Below are positions 1 through 9,779 of a DNA stretch of 64,000 bases, piece by piece. The DNA is from Streptacidiphilus melanogenes (lineage in GTDB: Bacteria > Actinomycetota > Actinomycetes > Streptomycetales > Streptomycetaceae). How positions within the stretch are numbered: position 1 is the stretch's first letter; the number at the start of each line of letters is the position of its first letter. The notes beneath the pieces are model-generated. The model was not told where the DNA came from. It saw nothing but the letters and a program-made list of their open reading frames with translations, and ran no database searches. The stretch covers positions 149,292 to 213,291 of the forward strand of contig NZ_BBPP01000007.1 of the NCBI RefSeq assembly GCF_000787835.1. Direction: 5' to 3'. The position numbers and the translations under genes are program-made.

Positions 1-2453
1 CGCTGGCCGAGCAGTGGCAGGACGAACTGCGCACCAAGTTCGGCATCGACGCCGAACTCGTGCTCTCCTCCACCGTGCCGCGCCTGGAGCGCGGCCTGAA
101 CCTGGGCCAGTCCCTGTTCGACCGCTATCCGAACGTCATCGTCTCCCTCGACTTCATCAAGTCCGCCCGTCACCGCGAGGACTTCCTGCGGCATTGCCCC
201 GACCTGGTCATCGTTGATGAGGCCCACACCTGTGTTGCGGCCGACCCGACCACCGCGGGCAAGCAGAGCCAGCTGCGCTACGAGCTGCTGCGCCGCCTCG
301 CCGAGGACACCGACCGGCACCTGCTGCTGGTCACCGCCACCCCGCACTCGGGCAAGGTGGACGCCTTCCACAACCTCCTCGGCCTGCTCAAGCCGGAACT
401 GGCGCACTCCGACATGAACCGGGAAGCCAGCCGCGTCGAGCTGGCCAAGCACTTCGTCCAGCGTCGCCGCGCCGACATCCGCCGTTTCCTCGACCAGGAC
501 ACCGAGTTCCCGTCCGACCGCTTCTTCAAGGACGAGACCTACCGCCTCACCCCCGCCTACCGCGCGCTGCTCGACGACGCCATCGCCTACGCCGGAGAGC
601 GCGTCACCGACGCGAACGGCGTCGGCAAGCGCGAGGCCCGCATCGCCTGGTGGTCCGCGATCGCGCTGCTGCGCTCGCTCGTCTCCTCCCCGCGCGCCGC
701 CGCCCAAACGCTGCGGACCCGCTCCGCCTCCGCTGTCGCCGCCACCGCCGAAGAGGCCGACGAGCTCGGCCGCCCGCTCACCCACGACCTCGCCGACGAC
801 GAGAACCTGGAAGGCCTCGACGCCGCCCCCGGCGCCGACGCCGGTGCCGCACAGCACCGCCTCGCCGAACTCGCCGACCGAGCCGATCAGTTGGAAGGCG
901 CCGAGCACGACAAGAAGCTCGCCGCCCTCATCAAGCACCTCAAGGCCCTGCTCGCCGACGGCTACAACCCCATCGTCTTCTGCCGCTACATCCCCACCGC
1001 CGAGTACGTCGCCGATCACCTGGGCGGCGCCCTCGGCCGCAAGACCGTCGTCCGCGCCGTCACCGGCAGCATCTCCCCACAGCAGCGCATCGCCCGCATC
1101 GAGGAGCTGGCCGACGCCACCTCCGAGGACCCCGCCGCCCGCCGCGTCCTGGTCGCCACCGACTGCCTGTCCGAAGGCGTCAACCTCCAGCACCACTTCG
1201 ACGCCGTCGTCCACTACGACCTCGCCTGGAACCCCACCCGCCACGACCAGCGCGAAGGCCGCGTGGACCGGTTCGGGCAGCAGCGCGACGAAGTCCGCGT
1301 CATCACCCTCTACGGCAGCGACAACGGCATCGACGGCAAGGTCCTGGAGGTGCTGATCAAGAAGCACCGCCAGATCCGCAAGGACCTCGGCATCTCCGTT
1401 TCCGTTCCCGACGAGACCGCCAGCGGCGTCACCGACGCCATCATCGAGTGGCTGCTCATGCGAGACCAGCAGCTGGAGCAACTCCCGCTGTTCGAGGCGA
1501 CGATCGACCGGCACGCCGAGGCGCTGGAGGCCGACTGGAAGTCCACCGTCGAGCGCGAGCGCGCCTCCCGGTCCCGCTTCGCCCAACAGGCCATCCACCC
1601 CGAGGAAGTCGCCCGCGAAGTCTCCTCAATCCGTGCCGCGCTCGGCGCAACCGGCGAGGTCCGCACCTTCGTCCGCGACTCGCTGCGCGCGCTCGGCGCC
1701 GACCTGCGCGGCGGCACCCCCACCGACGGCGACTTCACCGCCGCCGTCGACGGCACCCCCGCAGGCCTGCGCGACGCCTTCGCCCCCTACGTAGGCGGCC
1801 TCGCGATCACGAGCGGCCGGCCCATCCCCTTCCGCACCACGCCGGCCATCGCCCGCGGCGAAGCGGCCCTCGTCCGCACCGACCCCGTTGTCGGCGCACT
1901 CGCCGGATACGTCCTCAACGCGGCCCTCGACCGCCAGTTGCCGGAGCCTCACCGCCCCGCCCGCCGCTGCGGCGTCATCCGCACCCACGCGGTCACCACC
2001 CGGACCACCCTGCTCCTGGTCCGCTACCGCTTCCACCTCACCCTGCCCTCCCGCAGCGGCGACAAGCAGCTCGTCGCCGAAGACGCCCGCCTGCTCGCCC
2101 TCCAGGGCTCACCCGCCGACGCCACCTGGCTCACCCCCGACCAGGCCACCGCGCTCCTCGACCTCACCGCCGACGAGAACACCGCCCCCGCCTTCGCCGA
2201 ATCCACCATCGAACGCGTCCTCGACGGCCTGCCCGACCTCGTGGAGGAGCTGGAGCGCCAAGGCGACGCGCTCGCCGCCGAACTGCGCGACTCGCACCTG
2301 CGCGTCCGCGAACAGACCCAGGAACTGCGCCGCGGCCTGAAGGTCATCGCCCAAAAGCCCGCCGACATCCTCGGCGTCTACGTCTACCTGCCCGCCACCA
2401 CCACGCCTGCGAACGCCACCACCACCACCGCCGCCGCAGGGGGAGCCCGCTGA
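1..2453 (+). CDS. SNF2/DEAH-type helicase, DrmD-like, 5' end outside window
   Basis: This is a superfamily 2 ATP-dependent DNA helicase/translocase, probably the motor of a restriction-type defence system. The reading frame is open from base 3 (LAEQWQDELRTKF), so the N-terminus with Walker A lies upstream of the window and the GTG at 60 is internal. Visible motifs are the DEAH box in IVDEAHTC (around base 213), motif III VTATPH (around 331), and a C-terminal helicase domain with VATDCLSEGVNLQ, then QREGRVDRFGQ around 1250-1280. The last 350 residues are helical and Arg/Glu rich. The TGA stop overlaps the methyltransferase ATG, so the two are translationally coupled. The helicase plus Eco57I-type methylase order matches DrmD-DrmMI of class 1 DISARM. 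That assignment is inference, because drmA, drmB and drmC are not seen here. Confidence 0.85.
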   Translation, partial: LAEQWQDELRTKFGIDAELVLSSTVPRLERGLNLGQSLFDRYPNVIVSLDFIKSARHREDFLRHCPDLVIVDEAHTCVAADPTTAGKQSQLRYELLRRLAEDTDRHLLLVTATPHSGKVDAFHNLLGLLKPELAHSDMNREASRVELAKHFVQRRRADIRRFLDQDTEFPSDRFFKDETYRLTPAYRALLDDAIAYAGERVTDANGVGKREARIAWWSAIALLRSLVSSPRAAAQTLRTRSASAVAATAEEADELGRPLTHDLADDENLEGLDAAPGADAGAAQHRLAELADRADQLEGAEHDKKLAALIKHLKALLADGYNPIVFCRYIPTAEYVADHLGGALGRKTVVRAVTGSISPQQRIARIEELADATSEDPAARRVLVATDCLSEGVNLQHHFDAVVHYDLAWNPTRHDQREGRVDRFGQQRDEVRVITLYGSDNGIDGKVLEVLIKKHRQIRKDLGISVSVPDETASGVTDAIIEWLLMRDQQLEQLPLFEATIDRHAEALEADWKSTVERERASRSRFAQQAIHPEEVAREVSSIRAALGATGEVRTFVRDSLRALGADLRGGTPTDGDFTAAVDGTPAGLRDAFAPYVGGLAITSGRPIPFRTTPAIARGEAALVRTDPVVGALAGYVLNAALDRQLPEPHRPARRCGVIRTHAVTTRTTLLLVRYRFHLTLPSRSGDKQLVAEDARLLALQGSPADATWLTPDQATALLDLTADENTAPAFAESTIERVLDGLPDLVEELERQGDALAAELRDSHLRVREQTQELRRGLKVIAQKPADILGVYVYLPATTTPANATTTTAAAGGAR

Positions 2454-5400
2454 TGTCCGCAACCGCCAGGAACCAGGTCTTCACCGCCGTCCACACCATC
2501 GGCGCCCTGCTCCCCGCCGACATGCTGCTGCGCATCTCCGAGGGCAAGGACGTCTCCGGCTCCACCCCCGCCGACTACCACCTCGTCGGCAGCCGCAACG
2601 TCCAAGACGAAGCCGAACGCCACTGGGACTACCTCAAGGGCATCTGGCGCGACCTGCGCGCCAAGCTCCCCTACGCCCCCGACGCGGCAGCCCCCGCCGA
2701 CCCGACCGGCCTGGGCCAGACCCAGTGGCTCGAACCCCTCTTCGCCGAACTCGGCTTCGGCCGCCTCACCCGCACCGCGACCGGCATCCCCAGTGATGAC
2801 GGCACGAAGACCTTCCCCATCAGCCACCGCTGGCAGCACGTCCCCATCCACCTCACCGCCTGGAACACCGACCTCGACAAGCGCCCGGCCCCGGGCACCG
2901 TCCCGCCGCAGTCCCTCGTCCAGGAGTGCCTCAACCGCACCGACGCCCACCTGTGGGCACTCCTGTCCAACGGCCGCCAACTCCGCCTGCTCCGCGACTC
3001 CACCGCCATGACCGGAGCCGCGTACGTCGAGTTCGACCTCGAAGCCATCCTCGACGGAGAGCTGTTCAGCGAATTCGTCCTGCTCTACCGGCTGTTGCAT
3101 GTCTCCCGCTTCGAAGTAGCCGAGGGCGCTGCGGCGTCCGTCTGCCGGCTGGAGAAGTGGCGCACCGAGGCCATCGAGTCCGGTGTCCGCGCGCTCGACC
3201 AGCTCCGCGAAGGCGTCCGTACCGCCATCACCACCCTCGGCACCGGCTTCCTGCGCCACCCCGCCAACACCGAGTTGCGCGAGACCGTCGATGTCCGGGC
3301 CCTTCACTACGCGCTGCTCCGACTGGTTTATCGACTCTTGTTCCTCTTCGTCGCCGAGGACCGCGGCGCCCTCCTGCATCCCGACGCCGACGAGACCGCC
3401 CAGCGCCGCTACCGCGACTACTTCTCCTCCGCGCGACTGCGTCGGCACGCCGAACGCCGCCGGGGTACCGCCCACGGTGACCTCTATCAGGCCTTGAACG
3501 TTGTTCTGACGGGCCTGGGTTCCGAAGACGGCCGCCCCGAGCTGGGCCTGCCTGGCCTCGGCGGCATCTTCGACGATGCGGACGCCGACAAGCTGCTGCA
3601 CGGCCTGAACCTCGCCAACGAGGACCTGCTCACCGCCATCCGGGCCCTCGCCATCGTCTACGACACGCAGGCGAAGCGGAACCGCACTGTGGACTACCAG
3701 CACCTCGGCGCGGAGGAACTCGGCTCCGTCTACGAGTCACTCCTCGAACTCGTCCCCAAGCACGACGCCGCGGTGCCCAGCTTCGAACTCGTCGAGTTCG
3801 CCGGCAACACCCGCAAGACCACCGGCTCCTACTACACCCCGACCTCGCTGATTGAATGCTTGCTCGATTCAGCTCTCGACCCGGTCATCAACGACGCGGT
3901 CAAGCGCGGCGAAGACAAGGCCGCGCGAGCAAGTCAGGCCGACCCGCGCGACGCGATCGTTCAGGAGCTGCTGTCCCTCACCGTCTGCGACCCTGCCTGC
4001 GGATCCGGCCATTTCCTCGTCGCCTCAGCGCGCCGCATCGCCAAGCAGGTCGCCGCCGTCCGAGAACAGAACCCCGAACCCACCGTCGGCGCGCTCCGCG
4101 CCGCGCTACGCGACGTCGTCGCCCGCTGCATCTACGGCGTCGACCTCAACCCCATGGCAGTCGAACTCGCCAAGGTGTCGCTCTGGTTGGAGGCGCTGGA
4201 GCCCGGAAAGGCACTCGGCTTCCTCGACGCCCACATCAAGCGTGGCAACGCGCTCATCGGCACCACGCCCGGGCTGCTCCAGAACGGCATCCCGGACGAC
4301 GCGTTCAAGCCCATCGAGGGCGACGACAAGAAGCACGCGACGGCGCTGAAGAAGCTCAACGCCAAGCAGGCCCCCGGGCAGGAGCAGCTCTTCGAGACCG
4401 AACTGGAAGTCAAGGTCGCCAACCTGGTCTTCGCGACATCCCTGCACCAGATCTCGACCGCAAAGGCCGACGACCTCCGAGACGTGCGCAAGCAGGCCGA
4501 GGCATACCGCGAGTGGGAAAAAGACACTGCCTACCTGCATGCCCGGCACGTCGCGGACGCATGGTGCGCCGCCTTCGTCTGGCCCAAGCGTGCGGACGCG
4601 CCACAGGCCCCCACCAACGCCGTCTTCCGCGCCATCCAGAACCCCTCAGCGGCGGGCGCAACGGCGGCGGCAAACGCGGAGATTGTCCGTCTCGCCAAGC
4701 AGTACGATTTCTTTCACTGGCACCTGGAGTTCCCCGAAGTATTCCGCGTCTCGCAGACGGGGGAGGGAGTCGAGCCCGCCGGGTGGAGCGGCGGCTTCAG
4801 CTTCATCGGCGGCAATCCACCATGGGAGCACATTGAACTCAAGGAACAAGAGTTCTTCGCCGCACGCGATGCCGCGATCGCAGAAGCAGCTGGTGCCAAG
4901 CGGAAGAAGCTCATCGATCAACTCCCGATCATGAACCCCGACTTGGCCAAGGAGTTCGAGCAGACCAAGCGCCAGATCGATGGACTGCGACATTTTGCGA
5001 GCAACTCCGACATGTACCCGTTGTGTGGGCGAGGGCGAATCAAGACCGATCCCGTCTTCGCGGAGCAGGGACGGCGCCTGGTCGATCCGAGGGGTCGCTT
5101 CGGGATGATCCTGCCGACCGGCATCGCCACAGATGCCACCACGCAGCACTTCTTCAAGGACATTGTCAATCAAGGTTCACTCGTCGCGCTCTACGACTTC
5201 GAGAACCGCAGCGGCCTATTCCCAGCCGTCGACTCGCGTATGAAGTTCAGCCTGCTGTCCCTCGCCGGGCGTGCCACCCGCGAACCGTCTGCCACCTTCG
5301 CTTTCTTCCTCCAAGACCCCACCGAGCTCGACGCCCCCGACAAGCGCTTCACGCTCACGCCCGAGGAGATCACGCTCCTCAACCCCAACACCGGCACTTG

Positions 5401-6487
5401 CCCGATCTTCCGAGCCCGGCGCGAGGCCGAGATCACCCTAGGCATTTACCGCCGCGTCCCGATTCTCATCCAGGAACGCGATGAGCAGCACCCTCGGGGC
5501 AGTAACCCCTGGGGCGTGTCGTTCACGCAGGGCTTGTTCAACATGACCAGTGACTCGCACCTCTTCCATACCCGGGAGGAGTTGGAACGCGACGGCTGGT
5601 CCCTCGTCGGGAACGTCTTCGGGCGCGGCAACTCCCGCATGCTGCCGCTCTACGAAGCGAAGATGGCTCATCACTTCGACCACCGCTGGGCCACCTACAA
5701 TCCCGACGGCACGACGCGCGACCTCTTCCTCCATGAGAAGGAGGACCCGACAACCGTCGTTGCGCCGCGCTACTGGGTCGCAGAGCACGAGGTTGACGTC
5801 AAGCTGGCCTCCAAGCATTGGGACCGCGACTGGCTCCTTGGCTGGCGTGATATCTGTCGAGCCACCGATGAACGGACTGCGATCTCCTTCGCGTTCCCCA
5901 AGTCCGGTGTGGGTAACAAGATTCCACTCATGTACGTTAGTCAGCCGCCGTGGCTTGCGGCCGCGCTAGTAGCTTGCCAGAGCTCCATCGTCCACGACTT
6001 CGCGAGCCGCCAGAAGATGGGTGGCGTCACCATGAACTTCTTTATTTGGCAGCAATTGCCGGTCCTCACGCCAGAACGTCTTCGCCCGTTTCAGAGGTTC
6101 ATCCTTCCTCGAATCGTTGAGCTCACATACACCGCATATGACATGACGCCATTTGGTCGAGACCTCGGCGACTCCAGCGGTCCCTTCCACTGGGACGAGG
6201 AGCGCCGCACGGTCATCCGTGCCGAGCTGGACGCGCTGTTCTTCCTCCTCTATGGCATTGCCCGCGACGACGTGGACTACATCATGGAGAGTTTCCCGAT
6301 CGTCAAGCGCAAGGACGTTGCCAAGCATGGCTCCTACCGCACCAAGGAGCTGGTACTTGACCTGTACGACCGCATGACCGCCGCCGGGCCGACCGTGGAG
6401 AACCGGCTCGCCGACCCGGATGGATTCAGCAGTCTGACCCCGCCCCCAGGCCAGGGCGAGCGGTATCCAGATGCTGGAGTCAGCTGA
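2453..6487 (+). CDS. Eco57I/PglX/DrmMI-like N6-adenine DNA methyltransferase
   Basis: A large SAM-dependent DNA adenine methyltransferase (1,344 aa) of the COG1002 type used by PglX (BREX), DrmMI (DISARM) and type IIG enzymes. The start is the ATG at 2453, overlapping the helicase stop. It has a long helical N-terminal region and then TTGSYYTP around residue 460, typical of the entry to these methylase domains. SAM-binding motif I is DPACGSGHF (about residue 514), followed by GVDLNPMAVELAKVSLW. Catalytic motif IV is GGNPPWE (about 787), the NPPY-type tetrapeptide with Trp. The C-terminal half is probably a target recognition region. No PD-(D/E)xK nuclease motif was found in it, which suggests a separate cleavage subunit. 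It would mark host DNA; its site cannot be read from sequence. Confidence 0.88.
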   Translation: MSATARNQVFTAVHTIGALLPADMLLRISEGKDVSGSTPADYHLVGSRNVQDEAERHWDYLKGIWRDLRAKLPYAPDAAAPADPTGLGQTQWLEPLFAELGFGRLTRTATGIPSDDGTKTFPISHRWQHVPIHLTAWNTDLDKRPAPGTVPPQSLVQECLNRTDAHLWALLSNGRQLRLLRDSTAMTGAAYVEFDLEAILDGELFSEFVLLYRLLHVSRFEVAEGAAASVCRLEKWRTEAIESGVRALDQLREGVRTAITTLGTGFLRHPANTELRETVDVRALHYALLRLVYRLLFLFVAEDRGALLHPDADETAQRRYRDYFSSARLRRHAERRRGTAHGDLYQALNVVLTGLGSEDGRPELGLPGLGGIFDDADADKLLHGLNLANEDLLTAIRALAIVYDTQAKRNRTVDYQHLGAEELGSVYESLLELVPKHDAAVPSFELVEFAGNTRKTTGSYYTPTSLIECLLDSALDPVINDAVKRGEDKAARASQADPRDAIVQELLSLTVCDPACGSGHFLVASARRIAKQVAAVREQNPEPTVGALRAALRDVVARCIYGVDLNPMAVELAKVSLWLEALEPGKALGFLDAHIKRGNALIGTTPGLLQNGIPDDAFKPIEGDDKKHATALKKLNAKQAPGQEQLFETELEVKVANLVFATSLHQISTAKADDLRDVRKQAEAYREWEKDTAYLHARHVADAWCAAFVWPKRADAPQAPTNAVFRAIQNPSAAGATAAANAEIVRLAKQYDFFHWHLEFPEVFRVSQTGEGVEPAGWSGGFSFIGGNPPWEHIELKEQEFFAARDAAIAEAAGAKRKKLIDQLPIMNPDLAKEFEQTKRQIDGLRHFASNSDMYPLCGRGRIKTDPVFAEQGRRLVDPRGRFGMILPTGIATDATTQHFFKDIVNQGSLVALYDFENRSGLFPAVDSRMKFSLLSLAGRATREPSATFAFFLQDPTELDAPDKRFTLTPEEITLLNPNTGTCPIFRARREAEITLGIYRRVPILIQERDEQHPRGSNPWGVSFTQGLFNMTSDSHLFHTREELERDGWSLVGNVFGRGNSRMLPLYEAKMAHHFDHRWATYNPDGTTRDLFLHEKEDPTTVVAPRYWVAEHEVDVKLASKHWDRDWLLGWRDICRATDERTAISFAFPKSGVGNKIPLMYVSQPPWLAAALVACQSSIVHDFASRQKMGGVTMNFFIWQQLPVLTPERLRPFQRFILPRIVELTYTAYDMTPFGRDLGDSSGPFHWDEERRTVIRAELDALFFLLYGIARDDVDYIMESFPIVKRKDVAKHGSYRTKELVLDLYDRMTAAGPTVENRLADPDGFSSLTPPPGQGERYPDAGVS

Positions 6488-6570
6488 GCACTGCCAGTAG
6501 TCCAGGGCGAAGACCGGTCTGGAGTTACTCCCCCGACATGATCTAACGCAGAAGATCAGGAGCCGTATCC

Positions 6571-8478
6571 ATGGCAGCCGTGACGAAGCAACGCGCCGCC
6601 GAGCTCGTACTCGGGCTCTTCACCGTGCTCGCGTCCCGCCCAGAGGGCATGCGTTCAGTCGAGGCGATCGCGGAGACCCAGCGGCTGCTGCCCCCAACTG
6701 ACCAGGAATTGGCGCGCGATGGCAAGAACACCTGGAACAGGTACGAGAGCACCGTCGGATGGCAGACCTCTGGTCCGGTGAAGTACGGATGGCTGATCAA
6801 GAACAACGGCCACTGGACGCTGACGGAGGAAGGTCGGCAGGTCCTTCGGCGCTACCAGTCCGATCTGGATGGATACATGGCGGAGGACGACCGGCTCTAC
6901 AAGGAGTACCTGGCGTCGCGCCCCGTCGCTGGCGGCCGCGCTTGGCTGGTTCGAGGGTCGAACGTGTCCGGCTTCGACCTCGTCCAGCGCCTCTGGCTGC
7001 CCGATGGGCTCGTATCTCTCCAGGCATCCCGACTGCGCAATGGCGCATCCGTTGAGACCAGCAAGAACTCACTGCGTGACTGGGTCGAGGAGGACTACGG
7101 GGCGGCCACCAGCTACAACCAGAAGCAAGAGCTGGTCGAGGCATTGCACACGTTCCTGTCGCGCATGCGGATCGGCGACACGGTGTGCGCGCTTTCGAGC
7201 GGGAACCTCTACTTGGGCGAAGTCGTGGGCGACGCCGTTCAGGCAGCCTCTCCGGACGGACGGTCCAACCTCCGCCGGCCCGTGCGCTGGCGGGACATCG
7301 CATATCCGTATGACGAGCTGCCCGAGGAGGTGCAGCAGAAGCTCTCCATGCAGCACGATGTCGTCGAACTGACAGCAGTGCTGGACCTGCTCAACGCCCT
7401 CGGCCTCAACCCTGAACAGATCGAGGAAGTCAAGGCAGAGGCAGTCGAGGACCCCAGCGTTGAGCTGCCAGCGCTCCCCACGCGAGAGCTGGATCTTCCG
7501 CAGCCCACCCAGGAGCTCGCCGACCGGCTGCTGATCCACAACCTCAACTGGCTTGGCGAGGTCCGCGACCTCCTCTGGGACGAGCGACAGATCGTCTTCT
7601 ACGGACCACCTGGTACCGGCAAGACGTTCCTTGCGCAGGAGATCGCGGCCTTTCTCGGTGGCGGACCGGAGCAGGTGAAGCTGGTTCAGTTCCACCCGGC
7701 GTACGCATACGAGGACTTCTTCGAGGGCTTCCGACCGCGTGAGGACGCCGTGAGCGGGCAGGTCGGCTTCCGGCTTACCGCGGGTCCGCTGCGGGAACTC
7801 GCCGACTTGGCCTCTCGGGAGGGCAATCGGCACGTGCCGTACTTCCTGATCATCGACGAGCTGAACCGTGCCAACCTGGCGAAGGTCTTCGGTGAGCTGT
7901 ACTTCCTCCTGGAGTACCGCAACCGGTCCGTCCGGCTGACCTATTCTGCTGAGGACTTCGCCCTCCCGCCCAACGTCTTCATCATCGGCACGATGAACAC
8001 CGCCGACCGGTCCATCGCCCTCGTTGACGCGGCGATGCGCCGCCGGTTCGCGTTCGTCGAGCTTTCCCCGCGCGAGGAGCCGACCAGCGGGCTGCTGCGA
8101 CGCTGGCTCGAAGACAAGAAGTACGGCAGCGAACCAGCCGACCTACTGGATGAGCTGAACCGCCGCATCGCCGACCCTGACTTCCGCATCGGCCCGTCCT
8201 ACCTGATGAAAGCGAGCGTCTACCGCGACGCCGACGGGCTGGCCCGCACATGGCGCACGAAGATCATTCCGCTGCTGGAGGAACATCACTACGGAGAAGG
8301 TGTCGACATCGAAGCCCGCTACGGGCTCACCGCTCTCCGCCGCGGCCTCCATCGGGCCACTGCAAACGCCAATGCGGATTCCGCTGCGGACGGAACCACC
8401 GGACTGGCCGCGGGCGCCTTCACGGATGCGGTCCCGCCGACTCCCCAGGCGGATCCTGATGACGACGGTGCCGCGTGA
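6571..8478 (+). CDS. mcrB: McrB-like AAA+ GTPase with N-terminal Mrr-type winged helix
   Basis: The motor subunit of a McrBC-type modification-dependent restriction system (635 aa). An AGGAG lies just before the ATG. The first ~90 residues (AAELVLGLFTVLASRPEGM ... GWLIKNNGHWTLTEEG) look like the Mrr_N winged helix. A middle segment around residues 190-240 (GDTVCALSSGNLYLGEVVGD ... VRWRD) looks like a small PUA/EVE-type reader domain. The AAA+ core follows: Walker A GPPGTGKT (about 345), Walker B FLIIDELNRA (about 425) and the McrB signature GTMNTADRS (about 473), with MRRRFAF as the arginine-finger region. It overlaps mcrC by 4 nt (GTGA), the usual McrBC coupling. The modified base it senses is unknown. 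Confidence 0.88.
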   Translation: MAAVTKQRAAELVLGLFTVLASRPEGMRSVEAIAETQRLLPPTDQELARDGKNTWNRYESTVGWQTSGPVKYGWLIKNNGHWTLTEEGRQVLRRYQSDLDGYMAEDDRLYKEYLASRPVAGGRAWLVRGSNVSGFDLVQRLWLPDGLVSLQASRLRNGASVETSKNSLRDWVEEDYGAATSYNQKQELVEALHTFLSRMRIGDTVCALSSGNLYLGEVVGDAVQAASPDGRSNLRRPVRWRDIAYPYDELPEEVQQKLSMQHDVVELTAVLDLLNALGLNPEQIEEVKAEAVEDPSVELPALPTRELDLPQPTQELADRLLIHNLNWLGEVRDLLWDERQIVFYGPPGTGKTFLAQEIAAFLGGGPEQVKLVQFHPAYAYEDFFEGFRPREDAVSGQVGFRLTAGPLRELADLASREGNRHVPYFLIIDELNRANLAKVFGELYFLLEYRNRSVRLTYSAEDFALPPNVFIIGTMNTADRSIALVDAAMRRRFAFVELSPREEPTSGLLRRWLEDKKYGSEPADLLDELNRRIADPDFRIGPSYLMKASVYRDADGLARTWRTKIIPLLEEHHYGEGVDIEARYGLTALRRGLHRATANANADSAADGTTGLAAGAFTDAVPPTPQADPDDDGAA

Positions 8479-9725
8479 CACCTGGCCCCCCACTGATCGA
8501 GCTGCGTGAACACGCACGCTCGACGGCGTTTCTCCTCCCGGACGCGGTCGGACGCGCTCTCGCGGACTCCCGGATCGTGGAGGCCACGCCAGATCCTTAC
8601 GAGCCGGGCTGGTGGCAGTTGAGGGCCGGCAGCACCGTGGGCGCGGCGACATTCACCGTGCCCGGGGGAGCATCGATCACACTGCGCATCACCCCGAAAG
8701 TGCGCATCGCCCGACTCTTCTTCCTCCTCGGCTACGCGCTCAACCCTAAGGGTTGGCGCGACGAGACCGTCGAAGTCGCCGAACACGCAGGGCTTGTCCC
8801 GGCACTCGCGCATGCCTACGAGCGCCAGCTCGAACGCGCCCTGCGCCAAGGCGTCCTCCAGGGCTACCGCACCACCGAGGAGGCCTCCCTGCTCGTGCGC
8901 GGACGCATTCGGCAGGCGGACCAGCTCGGCCGCCGCTACGGCCTCACGCTCCCCGTCGAGATCAGCTACGACGAGTACACCGTCGACATCCCAGAGAACC
9001 AACTCCTGCACACCGCCGCTGAGCGGCTGCTCGGCCTGCCAGGCATTCCGCGCCCGGTCCGCAGCCGACTGCTGCACCACCGTGCACGCCTCGTCGACGT
9101 CACCCCACCGGTCCGCGGTCACACGCTGCCCGAGTGGCAACCAACTCGCCTCAACGCTCGCTACCACTCCGCCCTGCACCTCGCGCGGGCCATCCTCCGC
9201 GATGCCTCCGCCGAGCACGCATCAGGCAGCCTCCGTATCGACGGCTTCCTGTTCGACATGAACAAGATCTTCGAGGACTTCGTCTGTACGGCACTACGCG
9301 AAGCCCTCCACAATCGCGGTGGCCGGACCGAACTTCAAGCCCGGGGCGTCTACCTCGACCAAGCCTCTGCCATCCGGGTGAAACCGGACTTCGTCTGGTA
9401 TGAGGAGAGCGGGCGGCCACTGGCCGTCGTGGACGCCAAGTACAAGGCCGAGCGGCCGGAGGGCTTTCCCGACGCCGACCTCTATCAACTCCTGGCCTAC
9501 TGCACCACGCTGGGCCTGCAGGCCGGCCACCTCGTCTACGCGAAGGGCAACGCCCCACACGCCGCGCATGACATCCGAAATGCCAACATCCGGATTCATC
9601 AGCACGTTCTTGATCTCGACCAGCCCCCGGAGCTTCTCCTCGCCGAAGTCTCCCGGATCGCCGCCGTGCTCGGGAGCCACCACGGCCCCGAACAGAGGCG
9701 GCCGCCGGACCAGTCGCATGCCTGA
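8475..9725 (+). CDS. mcrC: McrC-like endonuclease subunit
   Basis: The nuclease partner of the preceding McrB (416 aa). It starts at a GTG inside the mcrB stop. The N-terminal ~220 residues form the beta-rich/helical McrC adaptor that docks on the AAA+ ring. The C-terminal PD-(D/E)xK nuclease is visible as IRVKPDFVWY (about residue 300) and then LAVVDAKYK (about 315), supplying the Asp and Asp-x-Lys metal-binding residues, followed by DLYQLLAYC, a conserved McrC helix. Length and motif spacing fit the family. Together with McrB it should cleave DNA carrying a recognised modification. Beside an adenine methylase cassette it could act as a second restriction layer or as that cassette's missing effector; that link is inference. 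Confidence 0.88.
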   Translation: MTPGPPLIELREHARSTAFLLPDAVGRALADSRIVEATPDPYEPGWWQLRAGSTVGAATFTVPGGASITLRITPKVRIARLFFLLGYALNPKGWRDETVEVAEHAGLVPALAHAYERQLERALRQGVLQGYRTTEEASLLVRGRIRQADQLGRRYGLTLPVEISYDEYTVDIPENQLLHTAAERLLGLPGIPRPVRSRLLHHRARLVDVTPPVRGHTLPEWQPTRLNARYHSALHLARAILRDASAEHASGSLRIDGFLFDMNKIFEDFVCTALREALHNRGGRTELQARGVYLDQASAIRVKPDFVWYEESGRPLAVVDAKYKAERPEGFPDADLYQLLAYCTTLGLQAGHLVYAKGNAPHAAHDIRNANIRIHQHVLDLDQPPELLLAEVSRIAAVLGSHHGPEQRRPPDQSHA

Positions 9726-9779
9726 CGAACGCGGCATCGCTCAAACGCACCCTCTTCATCCACGAGTCAAGGAGATCAA

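Noticed and set aside
14-217. Short alternative frame at the window start
   Set aside because: It is a shadow of the helicase frame, which is open from base 3 and carries the expected motifs.
650-2452. Very long + strand frame upstream of the methyltransferase start, reading an Arg/Pro-rich sequence
   Set aside because: It overlaps the helicase in another frame and is pure high-G+C shadow composition. The real methyltransferase begins at the ATG at 2453, where the sequence becomes protein-like.
2384-3703. 439-aa minus-strand open frame
   Set aside because: It is a Gly/Val/Glu-rich antisense shadow of the methyltransferase with no RBS or family motif. Similar long antisense frames over the relaxase and the giant gene were rejected for the same reason.
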